From: a virus
Length of the DNA: 31,230 bases
Direction: 5' to 3' (one strand)
IMG/VR virus record: IMGVR_UViG_3300042305_002468
Coordinates: 1-31,230 of that record
Made by a program: the position numbers and the translations under genes. This document shows, piece by piece, positions 13,778 to 20,452 of the stretch (position 1 is its first letter; every line of letters begins with the position of its first letter). The notes under the pieces were generated by a model. The model worked only from the letters and a program-made list of their open reading frames with translations, was not told the DNA's origin and did not search any database.

Positions 13778-14216
13778 CACAGACCTCCGTGGTGACCAGC
13801 TGCAGGGGGATGGCCGCCGGTTGCAGCCAGGCCTCTATTCTCGCCTCGCGGTGCGAGCAGAACCATGGTGTGCCGCGGTACCAGCTGCGCCAGCAAGCCG
13901 TGCTGCCCTTGTCGGTATTGCAGCGCCGGCAGGCGGGCACCAGGTTGGAGCGCAGCGTGCTGCCGCCCTTGGCCCTGGGCTTGACGTGATCCAGGGTCAG
14001 AGAGGCCGCCGGGGGCGCCTCGCCGCAGTAGGCGCAGCAGCCAGCCCAGGCCTGCTTGATGCCTTGGCGGAACCGCCGCCTGGCATCTGCCGGAGAGAGA
14101 TCGACCAGGTAAAAGACAAGCTCTTCCCATCGTTCCGCCACAGGCGCCAGCCTCAGCTCACGCCACGCTACGCAGTTTGAGCGGGCGTCTGGTTGCCGCT
14201 GTTGCGAACGCCCCAT
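13572..14216 (-). CDS. HNH endonuclease with run-on C-terminus
   Basis: From the ATG at 14216 the protein has a McrA-type HNH domain: CCAYCGEAPPAASLTLDHVK with zinc ligands C61 and C64 and D76-H77, then KGGSTLRSNLVPACRRCNTD with N91 and C96/C99. The domain ends near residue 145 (REARIEAWL). The frame then continues for about 70 residues through the start of the nblA-like gene with a composition unlike a folded protein. The authentic end may once have been the TGATG at the nblA start. It could serve as a homing-type nuclease or as a terminase-associated HNH. It is the first gene of the leftward cassette and is divergent from 14272. Confidence 0.75.
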   Translation of the reverse strand: MGRSQQRQPDARSNCVAWRELRLAPVAERWEELVFYLVDLSPADARRRFRQGIKQAWAGCCAYCGEAPPAASLTLDHVKPRAKGGSTLRSNLVPACRRCNTDKGSTACWRSWYRGTPWFCSHREARIEAWLQPAAIPLQLVTTEVCDDARSQPGAAVPVAAVEGRDRGSEPGRADCSGDRRAQGLPAAGQLPAIGDGGSGDGGGGADGHLPCAA

Positions 14217-14271
14217 GGGCTCACAAGCAGGCAGCCAGGGCTTACACTGCGGCCCTCCCGTCCTCTCCTTG

Positions 14272-14532
14272 ATGGAAGTCCTCAGAGCTGGCCGCGGCCT
14301 GGCGGTCCAGGCGCCCCCTGTCCGGCGCACCCCGATACCGCGGACCTGGTTCACCACGGCGACAGCCGCTGCCATGCTGGGCCTCTCCGAGCGCACCCTG
14401 CGGCGGCGGATCACCCGTCCGGGCTGGGTGGAAGGCAAGCACTACCGCTGGATCACCCGCCAGTCCCGCCGCACTCTGGAGATCAACGTCTCCAACGTGA
14501 TCAAGCTGATGGACGCCCGCGGCTGGGGCTAG
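14272..14532 (+). CDS. Small HTH protein (excisionase-like)
   Basis: The 86-residue protein contains a winged-helix-type module: TWFTTATAAAMLGLSERTLR, RRITRPGWVEGKHYRW, SRRTLEINVSNVIKLMDARG. This is the layout of excisionase/MerR-type small DNA-binding proteins. It lies in the lysogeny side of the genome, so control of integrase directionality or of the divergent lysis genes is plausible. An earlier ATG at 14215 is also in frame; the 14272 start is preferred because it leaves room for a promoter between this gene and the HNH gene. It ends convergently with dcd (4-base overlap). Confidence 0.65.
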   Translation: MEVLRAGRGLAVQAPPVRRTPIPRTWFTTATAAAMLGLSERTLRRRITRPGWVEGKHYRWITRQSRRTLEINVSNVIKLMDARGWG

Positions 14533-15158
14533 GCCACCGCGGTCACCACCCGCTCCGGCTGGCCCTGGTACTTGCCGGCCCGACTTTCGTAGCTCACGCG
14601 GCAGGGGTTGCCGCGGAAGAACAGGGCCTGCACGACGCCTTCACCGGCGTAGATGCGCACGTCTGCGCCACTGCTGTTGCTGAACTCCAGGGTCAGATGC
14701 CCCCGCCAGCCAGCCTCCCCGGGCGTGAGATTGGCGATCACGCCGCAGCGGGCGTATGTGCTCTTGCCGATGAACAGGGCCGTGATGTCAACCGGCAGGT
14801 CCAGGTGCTCCATCGCCACTCCCAGTCCGTAGGAGTGCGCCGGCAGCACGAAGAAGTCACCGTCTTCATCGCTGTGCAGCTTCACCGGCTCGAGGTTCTC
14901 GGTGTTGAACCGCTTGGGGTTGACCACCGTGCCGGGCACATGCCGGAACACCAGGAACTCCTTAGGTGACAGCCGCAGGTCGTAGCCGTAGCTGCTGGCG
15001 CCAAAGCTGATCACCTGCCGCTTCCCCGACCTGCTGATCGCCGCCGCGCCTTGCTCCCAGCTTCTGGTCTCCTCCACCTGGCGCACCAGGTCCGGGGTGA
15101 ACGGGGTGATCATCCCGGCTTCTGCCAGCCGGGTGATCTCGACATCGTTCAGGAGCAT
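14529..15158 (-). CDS. dcd: dCTP deaminase
   Basis: The 209-residue enzyme converts dCTP to dUTP, the source of dUMP for ThyX. It shows the dUTPase-superfamily signatures: GASSYGYDLRLSPKEFLVFR (residues 53-72), LPAHSYGLGVAMEHLDLP, FIGKSTYARCGVIANLTPGE, GWRGHLTLEFSNSSGADVRI with the catalytic Glu in LTLEFSN (E158), and AGEGVVQALFFRGNPC ending ESRAGKYQGQ. Length is that of single-domain Dcd. An ATG start at 15158 follows a terminator at 15224-15255, so it probably has its own promoter. No separate dUTPase was seen in the window. Confidence 0.95.
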   Translation of the reverse strand: MLLNDVEITRLAEAGMITPFTPDLVRQVEETRSWEQGAAAISRSGKRQVISFGASSYGYDLRLSPKEFLVFRHVPGTVVNPKRFNTENLEPVKLHSDEDGDFFVLPAHSYGLGVAMEHLDLPVDITALFIGKSTYARCGVIANLTPGEAGWRGHLTLEFSNSSGADVRIYAGEGVVQALFFRGNPCRVSYESRAGKYQGQPERVVTAVA

Positions 15159-15717
15159 GAACCGCTACGAATCGCTTGCAAGCAAGCGTAAGCCACATCT
15201 TGCGCTCTGGTGGACATGGCACGAAAAAACCGGGCCCGTTGGCGCGGTGCCCGGTGGGGTGGTGGATGGTTGGGGGATTGTAGGGCGGAAGGATTTGCAG
15301 CGCGGCTGGCAGTGGATCAGGCACGTTCCTGCAGCCCCAGAACCACCAGCAGTCGGCGATTGACTGCGGAGTGGCGTGCTCATAGGTGATGCCAAGTTTG
15401 CGCATGTATTCCTGCGCATGGCATTCAACCTCATACAGGTCGAGGCTGAGATTGACGGTTTTGACGCCGCACATTTTCAGGTCAATTCCCTTGCCGCTGC
15501 TGCCGTTGCCCACGATTCCGCCAGCGGGCTGCTGTCGTGTGGCAAGGCCAAACGTGTGCTCCCGCCAGATCTGCTCCAGGTCGGCCTTATTAAGAGGGCC
15601 GTCTGGGCCTGGCATCATCATGTCACCAGGCACGTCCCATGAGCCGTCATCCATCATTCCCTGCACGAAAGCGGCATAAGCCTCACGCTGGCGCTGGATC
15701 TCGTAATCTCGGGTCAT
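14962..15717 (-). CDS. Hypothetical protein with uncertain C-terminus
   Basis: From an ATG at 15717 the frame reads TRDYEIQRQREAYAAFVQGM, MDDGSWDVPGDMMMPGPDGP, DLEQIWREHTFGLATRQQPA, then a Cys-containing middle part (LKMCGVKTVNLSLDLYEVEC, HAQEYMRKLGITYEHAT, DCWWFWGCRNVPDP). It is not recognised. Beyond residue about 145 the frame runs through a strong terminator (15224-15255) and then 197 bases into dcd. The real protein may end earlier by a frameshift or stop I cannot place; a TGA in the next frame lies at 15317-15319. The N-terminal 140 residues are convincing as a gene. Confidence 0.55.
   Translation of the reverse strand: MTRDYEIQRQREAYAAFVQGMMDDGSWDVPGDMMMPGPDGPLNKADLEQIWREHTFGLATRQQPAGGIVGNGSSGKGIDLKMCGVKTVNLSLDLYEVECHAQEYMRKLGITYEHATPQSIADCWWFWGCRNVPDPLPAALQILPPYNPPTIHHPTGHRANGPGFFVPCPPERKMWLTLACKRFVAVHAPERCRDHPAGRSRDDHPVHPGPGAPGGGDQKLGARRGGDQQVGEAAGDQLWRQQLRLRPAAVT
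15224..15255 (-). terminator. Rho-independent terminator upstream of dcd
   Basis: On the leftward strand ACCGGGC pairs across a 13-base loop with GCCCGGT and is followed by TTTTT. It lies inside the open frame of the upstream gene, 66 bases before dcd, which makes that gene's C-terminus doubtful. Confidence 0.75.
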
Positions 15718-15781
15718 CGGTTCGCCCTCCAGAGGCGGATCGGTTGGGGTCGGGAGTCGCAAGCTCACCGGCCCTCGCACT

Positions 15782-16546
15782 TTACGGTATAGCCGCCGCG
15801 ATGGCGTTGACCAGAGCGGTCACGCGGGCGTCGAGCAGGGCGAGGCCTAGGGATTCGCCGATGGAGTAGAAGGCGAGGCGGTGGGTGCCATAAAATGATC
15901 CAGATCTTAAGAGCGCAAGGCTTTGATTGGCAGGTGGTTGACTTGCTTGGGTAATTGTTGCCGTAGATGCTGCCACCCTTTGCTGAAAGTTAGCGCTGTT
16001 GTTTCTTGAGATTCCATTAAAGCCTGTCTGCATTGCAACTCCAAGCGGGGCGGCATTTCTTGATCGAACGTTCGTGGCCCCTATGTGGCTAATGCCTGCA
16101 GCTGCACTGTCTGATAGTCCGCTCAATACTAACGACGTGCCAAGGATGCTGACATGCACTGAAAGATGCTGGCTGTCTTGAGGATCGCTATTGTTGTTGC
16201 GATTGGTGTCCAAATACTTCGTACTCCCATTCCCCACCAACCCCGTCTTCCTGTTGTAATCCCCCGCCACAAAGCTAAAGTTTGTCGGCGCCGCCCCCAC
16301 CAACGGCACCAGCGCGCCAGCCAGCGTGCGTGCACCGGCCAGGATGCAACTGGCCTTGATAGCGCTCCAAATCCCATCAGCTTTGCACCCCACCACAAAC
16401 GCATTTATTGCATCCTTCACGCCAACTTCCAGCGCCTGGGTATCAGCAGCCTCCACGGCAGTGATGTACGCCTGTGCGTCGGGGTCGTAGGCGGCAGGCG
16501 GCTGCAGACTCCCCACAAACGCCACATCAAACAGGCTGAACGTCAT
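15782..16546 (-). CDS. Tail fibre / receptor-binding-type protein
   Basis: The 254-residue protein matches a family of phage tail and particle-surface proteins: AYITAVEAADTQALEVGVKD, AINAFVVGCKADGIWSAIKA, ARTLAGALVPLVG, then a lectin-like beta domain (GLVGNGSTKYLDTNRNNNSD, QDSQHLSVHVS, GTHRLAFYSIGE). The helical N-terminus probably joins the particle; the beta part probably faces the host. It overlaps the upstream gene as ATGA and closes the tail-fibre operon. The DNA between about 15890 and 16260 is less GC-rich than its neighbours, suggesting a horizontally exchanged tip domain. Confidence 0.75.
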   Translation of the reverse strand: MTFSLFDVAFVGSLQPPAAYDPDAQAYITAVEAADTQALEVGVKDAINAFVVGCKADGIWSAIKASCILAGARTLAGALVPLVGAAPTNFSFVAGDYNRKTGLVGNGSTKYLDTNRNNNSDPQDSQHLSVHVSILGTSLVLSGLSDSAAAGISHIGATNVRSRNAAPLGVAMQTGFNGISRNNSANFQQRVAASTATITQASQPPANQSLALLRSGSFYGTHRLAFYSIGESLGLALLDARVTALVNAIAAAIP

Positions 16547-17274
16547 AACTGCACCTCCACCGGCAGCCACTGCAGCGCCGATTCCACGGCCTCAGTCTCG
16601 GGATCGTCCGGCGCATAGGTGCCGTCCACCGCCCTCGGTTGATCCCATCGCCACCGCGACCCATCAGGGCTGGTCCACTCATCGCCTCGCGCCGGATTCG
16701 GCGGCCAGTCCCACTGCTGCTGTGGACCGGCCAGGCCCGCGACGAACTCGGGGGGCAGGTCGTATTGCGTGGCCAGCATCTGCAGGCCAGCCACCAACTC
16801 CAGCGAGATCAGGCCGATGCCGCGAGCGGTCTGCCAAGCGCTCAGGAACACCCTGGTGTCACCATCGGCAGCCTTCCCGAGACCCACGCCCAGGGCCAGT
16901 GCAAGGCGCGGCGAGACGGTCTGCGCAGCGGCCAGGAGCTGATCCACCTCCACCGGCAGGGCGTCAGAGAATTCGATCCAGCGGGGCGGATGCGTCTGGC
17001 GGTAATACGCATCCTGTTCGGCCTCGGTCAGCTCCACCAGCTCCCACTGCTGCAGCCACTGGCCATCGGCTTCGACTGGCTGAGCCTCCACCACGCGATG
17101 GGTGGCCGGGTCGTAGCTGGGATGGGGCTGGGCCAGCACGCGGAACACGTCGTAATGCGCCAGTTCGCGCTCAGAGGGGCTGCTGCTGAACGACCGGGCG
17201 GGCTCATCGGTGCGGAGCTGGCCCAGCGAATACGGCCAGCGGAGCGGGTTGAGGCGGATCAGGGTCCTCATCAT
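16543..17274 (-). CDS. Tail protein / fibre assembly-like protein
   Basis: The 243-residue protein opens with PYSLGQLRTDEPARSFSSSP and DVFRVLAQPHPSYDPATHRV, then VEADGQWLQQWELVELTEAE, a layout typical of phage proteins encoded next to tail fibres and often called tail-fibre assembly or DUF4376-type. The second half is helical (ALPVEVDQLLAAAQTVSPRL, FLSAWQTARGIGLISLELVA) and ends in a Trp-rich tail (QQQWDWPPNPARGDEWTSPD). It starts at the stop of the collagen-like fibre gene and overlaps the next gene by 4 bases, so the three are one transcript. Confidence 0.7.
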   Translation of the reverse strand: MMRTLIRLNPLRWPYSLGQLRTDEPARSFSSSPSERELAHYDVFRVLAQPHPSYDPATHRVVEAQPVEADGQWLQQWELVELTEAEQDAYYRQTHPPRWIEFSDALPVEVDQLLAAAQTVSPRLALALGVGLGKAADGDTRVFLSAWQTARGIGLISLELVAGLQMLATQYDLPPEFVAGLAGPQQQWDWPPNPARGDEWTSPDGSRWRWDQPRAVDGTYAPDDPETEAVESALQWLPVEVQL

Positions 17275-17969
17275 CAGCTCTGCACGGCGTAGGCCGCCAC
17301 CACGTCAGCGTTGGTGGTTCCAAATGCGGTGATGCTGAGCACGCCCACCTTCGACGCGGCAATGTTCGCGGGCTTGGTGCCCAGGAACTTCCAATCAGTC
17401 GGGAACGTGAGCGTGCGCTGGCTGGCTCCGGGTATCAGCCGGATCACGAGCGTTCGGCCTGCAGCCAGGCCGCTGTTCGTCAGCTCAAGGTTCCCGGTCA
17501 GCGTGATGGTGCGCACCTGGCCGTCGAGCGCCGCGAGGTCGAGGGCCACAGTCGCGCCATAGGTCAGCGACGCGAAGCTGGTAGCCGGTGCCAAACCCGC
17601 CGTAGACGGCGAGACTAGGGGGAGTTCTGCATCATCACCTGTCGAGCTACGCACCTCGCGGCTGGTGGCGTCGTAGGTGAGGTCAGTACCCGGTGCGGGA
17701 TCGCCTGGATCGCCTGGATCGCCTGGCTCGCCTGGATCGCCTGGCTCGCCCTTGGGGCCAACGAAATCTCCAAGCCCATCCCACTCGGTCCCGTCCCAGA
17801 CGAAGAACTCGCCGGTATCCTCCGCCTGCCAAACGTCGCCGATCGTGTTGCCGCTGTTGGGCAACGCTGCCTCGTTGGCGACTGTCCCCAGCAGGTTCAA
17901 CAGCGCGGTGATTGCGTCACCGCCAGCTGCGTCCATCTTCCCGGTGAAAGGGTTGAACTTGAATTGCAT
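17274..17969 (-). CDS. Tail fibre with collagen-like segment
   Basis: The 231-residue protein has a short N-terminal particle-binding part (MQFKFNPFTGKMDAAGGD), a segment EFFVWDGTEWDGLGDFVG of the type seen in fibre-associated domains, a collagen-like run of Gly-X-Y triplets at residues 71-93 (GPKGEPGDPGEPGDPGDPGD and on), and a beta-rich C-terminus (YGATVALDLAALDGQVRTIT, LTGNLELTNSGLAAGRTLVI). Collagen-like phage segments form trimeric stalks, so this is probably a trimeric fibre. At DNA level the triplets are near-identical 9-base repeats (GGATCGCCT type) and could vary in length. Confidence 0.8.
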   Translation of the reverse strand: MQFKFNPFTGKMDAAGGDAITALLNLLGTVANEAALPNSGNTIGDVWQAEDTGEFFVWDGTEWDGLGDFVGPKGEPGDPGEPGDPGDPGDPAPGTDLTYDATSREVRSSTGDDAELPLVSPSTAGLAPATSFASLTYGATVALDLAALDGQVRTITLTGNLELTNSGLAAGRTLVIRLIPGASQRTLTFPTDWKFLGTKPANIAASKVGVLSITAFGTTNADVVAAYAVQS

Positions 17970-17972
17970 GGC

Positions 17973-18248
17973 TCAGCTCTTGGTGACGGAAGTCAGGTTG
18001 CTGTTGCCGTCGTAGGTCAACGTCAGTGTGGCCACCGTCTCGCCACTGCTGCCGCCGGACTTGTAAACCACACCGGTCAGATTTTCGCCGGTGTAGCTCA
18101 GACTGATGTAGTCATGCTCAGGGATCGAGAGACCCTCGATTGTCGGAACCGGATTGTCCGGGTCGCCCTGGGTGCGCACGGGCAGCGGCTCACCGGCAAC
18201 GACCGCGAACTCCGAGTAGGTGTTCCCGTTGATTTTCCTGGTCGCCAT
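17973..18248 (-). CDS. Small virion-associated protein
   Basis: The 91-residue product ATRKINGNTYSEFAVVAGEP, GDPDNPVPTIEGLSIPEHDY, ISLSYTGENLTGVVYKSGGS, VATLTLTYDGNSNLTSVTKS is beta-rich and resembles small tail- or fibre-linked proteins that sit next to fibre genes. It ends 3 bases before the collagen-like fibre start and is the first gene of the tail-fibre group. A role in capping or attaching fibres is inferred from position. Confidence 0.65.
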   Translation of the reverse strand: MATRKINGNTYSEFAVVAGEPLPVRTQGDPDNPVPTIEGLSIPEHDYISLSYTGENLTGVVYKSGGSSGETVATLTLTYDGNSNLTSVTKS

Positions 18249-18286
18249 CCGACGGCCTCTCCGCGACAGAGCTGTCAGCTGCCATG

Positions 18287-19474
18287 TTAGCCAGGGCTGC
18301 CGAGGTAGATCCCAATAGGATCTTCTCCCCCCAGCCAGTTCCGATAGGCCTTGTGGTGGGCCGCCACGGTGTGTCCCATGAACAGTGAGGCGTGGGCATC
18401 GGTCACCCGGTAGCGGGGTGAATGCAGTCGCCGGGCGTAGGCATGCCGGAACCCGTAGGACGTCTGCCCCTCCCCGCCGATCAGACCATGGCGGCGCAGG
18501 TGCTGGTTCACCCGGGCGCCGGCCTGGGACTTGCTGCTCAGGGATGGCAGCGGCTTGGCCCAGAGTTGGGGCAGTCGGAACTCTTCCACCCATTCCGGGT
18601 GAAACGGCGGCACCTGACGCGGCGGCGTGGTGCCATGGCGGTTGGTCTTCCCGGCCGGAATCCAAATGCAGTCCGGGCGATCCTTTGAGGGCTCAGCCAC
18701 CCAGGCCTCCCAGGGTCGCAGGCCATAGACCGCCAGCAGCACCACGATCCGCCGCCAGGGGCCACTCAGTCCGCCGCTGGTGATCTTCTTGATCTCGTCG
18801 TCCGAGAAGAACGCCTGGGGCCTGTGCTCCACCGCCATGCCGGCGTTCTGCAGGGGATCCAGCAGGGCGCTGTTCCAGGGTTGTCCGCACAGCTCACACA
18901 GCTGCCGCAGAAAGGCCACAGCGCGTCTTCTGCTGGGACTCCTGGGACTCGTCTGCTCGATGGCCTGCAGCAGTGAGCTGTCGCTCAGCGGCTGCTCCGG
19001 GTCCAGTCGGCGCAGGTGGCTGAAGTAGTGCCGCTCGATCGTGGCGTCCGACACTCCCTGGGCCCGCTTGAACCGTTGCCAGATCGCCGCCACCTCATTC
19101 ACGTTCAGCCGGTGCTTTGCGCTCTTGCCCTTGCGGCCCGACCTTTTACCCGTTCTTACCCCCTCCCCGAAACAGGCCTCGTGCCAGGCGTCCGAGTCGA
19201 ACCGGTCCTTGTGGTCGTGGCGGAAGCGCAGCAGCGCCAGCGCCCGCTCCTGGACGTCCACCGGACCGGCGTCGAAATCCAGGTACAGCGGCACCCGCCG
19301 GCCGGTGAGCTGGACGTACAGCCGCCGGCCCACCGACCGCAGCCGGAACCCCCGCCCGAAGGTTCCCGAGCAGCGGGCGGCCAGGGCTCCGACGGTCAGA
19401 TCGATGACCTCCTGGCCCTCCGCCAAGGGTAAATTTACCCTTTTTTGACCCCTAATGCCGCGAGATGCCTCCAT
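18287..19474 (-). CDS. int: Tyrosine integrase
   Basis: The enzyme recombines phage attP with the host tRNA-Thr gene. Counting from the ATG at 19474 (395 residues), the catalytic positions are Arg in AVYGLRPWEAW (R253), the box-II segment TSYGFRHAYARR (R343, H344), MGHTVAAHH, and the nucleophile in HKAYRNW (Y377). As in many phage integrases, the first His of HxxR is Tyr. A core-binding domain precedes (NVNEVAAIWQRFKRAQGVSD, IERHYFSHLRRLDP). A TTG at 19498 or a TTG at 19417 are other possible starts; the upstream region carries repeats and a palindrome that might be Int-binding sites. The att core lies directly upstream. Confidence 0.93.
   Translation of the reverse strand: MEASRGIRGQKRVNLPLAEGQEVIDLTVGALAARCSGTFGRGFRLRSVGRRLYVQLTGRRVPLYLDFDAGPVDVQERALALLRFRHDHKDRFDSDAWHEACFGEGVRTGKRSGRKGKSAKHRLNVNEVAAIWQRFKRAQGVSDATIERHYFSHLRRLDPEQPLSDSSLLQAIEQTSPRSPSRRRAVAFLRQLCELCGQPWNSALLDPLQNAGMAVEHRPQAFFSDDEIKKITSGGLSGPWRRIVVLLAVYGLRPWEAWVAEPSKDRPDCIWIPAGKTNRHGTTPPRQVPPFHPEWVEEFRLPQLWAKPLPSLSSKSQAGARVNQHLRRHGLIGGEGQTSYGFRHAYARRLHSPRYRVTDAHASLFMGHTVAAHHKAYRNWLGGEDPIGIYLGSPG
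19425..19442. promoter_or_regulatory. 18-base perfect palindrome at integrase start
   Basis: AAGGGTAAATTTACCCTT is a perfect dyad at 19425-19442, followed on the + strand by a T-run. It could be an operator for int, or with an AATT loop a terminator stopping rightward transcripts before attP. It lies within the first codons of int if the ATG at 19474 is used. Confidence 0.5.
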
Positions 19475-19497
19475 CTGCCTCCAGGTGACCGGAGGCA
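19466..19497. repeat. TGCCTCC repeats, candidate Int/Xis arm sites
   Basis: TGCCTCCA occurs at 19466-19473 and 19476-19483, exactly one helical turn apart. TGCCTCC recurs inverted at 19491-19497 (GGAGGCA). The last two form an imperfect dyad centred near 19486. Direct repeats at 10-base spacing beside an attP core are typical of integrase arm-type or excisionase sites. Confidence 0.45.
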
Positions 19498-19525
19498 AAA
19501 GGTAGTCCCTGGCTGGATTTTGAGG

Positions 19526-19573
19526 AAGCCCTTGACGAGACTTGAACTCGTGACCTCTCCCTTACCAAGGGCC
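19526..19573 (-). other. attP core: 3' half of tRNA-Thr(GGU)
   Basis: On the leftward strand this segment carries an anticodon stem-loop CCCTTGGTAAGGG (anticodon GGT), variable region, T-arm ACGAG-TTCAAGT-CTCGT and the 3' acceptor strand CAAGGGC with discriminator T. No D-arm or 5' acceptor strand is present upstream, so it is not a functional tRNA gene. Tyrosine integrases often use the 3' half of a tRNA as core, leaving the host gene intact after insertion. Phage genes lie on both sides, so it reads as attP. Confidence 0.85.
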
Positions 19574-19641
19574 TTTTCAATCGCCAAAACCCTTGCTGTG
19601 GCTTGGGTTTTTCGGGCTGATTCTGGGGCTTACCCTTTCTC

Positions 19642-19866
19642 TTACCCTTGCTGAGGTTGCGATTCTTCGCGGTTCTGGCGCTCCAGGGGTGATGGCGTTA
19701 CACTCCGCAGCCGCTCAGCCGTCGGCATCCAGCGCAGCAGGGCCTGGGCCTCGGCGCGGATAGGACCCGGAATGCGCGCCGTCTGGCGGAAGTCGCTCAG
19801 TCGCACCAGCAGGGCCCGGGCCTGGGCCATAGCAGCCGCTTCCTGGTAGCGCAGCGGCTCGCTCAC
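19642..19866 (-). CDS. Small hypothetical protein
   Basis: The 74-residue protein is helical and basic (EPLRYQEAAAMAQARALLVR, LSDFRQTARIPGPIRAEAQA, LLRWMPTAERLRSVT). It is not recognised. The GTG start overlaps the upstream stop (GTGA), so it is coupled to the 103-residue gene before it. It is the last gene before attP. Confidence 0.6.
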   Translation of the reverse strand: MSEPLRYQEAAAMAQARALLVRLSDFRQTARIPGPIRAEAQALLRWMPTAERLRSVTPSPLERQNREESQPQQG

Positions 19867-20174
19867 GGCTGTAGCGAGGGGAACAGGTCACCGCCACTCA
19901 CGCCGATCTCGATCTCGGGGTCGACGACGATCAGATCGACGATGATCCGGCCGACCTTGGTGCAGAAGGTCTCGTACAGGCCGGTGTAGGTGCCGTGCAG
20001 CGGATGGTCGGCCGAGCCCCGGCCGTCCTCCGCATAGAGGGCGTCCAGCAGGGCGACCCGGTTGCGGTCCGCGTCGATTCCCTCGGGCGTGCAAGGGTGC
20101 GGAATCTCCGGGGCGGCGGGCACGCCAATGGGCTCGTCGAGACCCAGGTCCAGCTCCAGTTGAACGACGTCCAT
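19863..20174 (-). CDS. Small acidic hypothetical protein
   Basis: The 103-residue protein (VVQLELDLGLDEPIGVPAAP, PHPCTPEGIDADRNRVALLD, ALYAEDGRGSADHPLHGTYT, LYETFCTKVGRIIVDLIVVD) is strongly acidic. It is not recognised. The order 'DADRNRVALLDALYAEDGR...HPLHGTYTGLYE', seen in short pieces above, looks like a conserved domain of phage small proteins. It starts at an ATG with a divergent zinc-ribbon gene on the other side. Confidence 0.7.
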   Translation of the reverse strand: MDVVQLELDLGLDEPIGVPAAPEIPHPCTPEGIDADRNRVALLDALYAEDGRGSADHPLHGTYTGLYETFCTKVGRIIVDLIVVDPEIEIGVSGGDLFPSLQP

Positions 20175-20251
20175 GCAGGGCGGCAGCGGCAGTGGGCTCA
20201 GGCTACAGCCACGGCTGGCAGAATGAGTGCCACATCTGCCACTGGCAATCG

Positions 20252-20452
20252 ATGCGCTGCCCCAAGTGCCACCTCGGCGACAACGCCGCCGTCACCTGCA
20301 CCCGCCATCGCGTCGATGGCAGTGTTCGCCGGCGTCATGTCTGCCTGGCCTGCGCATTGCGCTGGACCACCACCGAAGAGGTCGTCCTGGGCAGCCTCTG
20401 CAAGGCGGCCCCGCCGGCGAACCTGGTGGAGCGCTCCAGGACTCGCCGATGA
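20252..20452 (+). CDS. NrdR-like zinc-ribbon protein
   Basis: From the ATG at 20252 the 66-residue product reads MRCPKCHLGDNAAVTCTRHR, RRRHVCLACALRWTTTEEVV, which is the NrdR/Ogr-type four-Cys ribbon (CPKC ... CLAC...RWTT). There is no ATP-cone, so it is not NrdR itself. A GTG at 20192 would add another CxxC (CHIC) and could be the true start. A likely role is a small DNA-binding regulator. It is a single rightward gene between two leftward blocks and ends one base before the opposing gene's stop. Confidence 0.65.
   Translation: MRCPKCHLGDNAAVTCTRHRVDGSVRRRHVCLACALRWTTTEEVVLGSLCKAAPPANLVERSRTRR

Noticed and set aside
19526-19573. Complete functional tRNA-Thr gene
   Set aside because: No D-arm or 5' acceptor strand precedes the anticodon arm, so it is a 3' half only.
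20240-20252. Further repressor operator (CTGGCAATC) near the zinc-ribbon gene
   Set aside because: Only a short core is shared with the sites at 379-468 and it lies in a region that may be coding; not enough to call.
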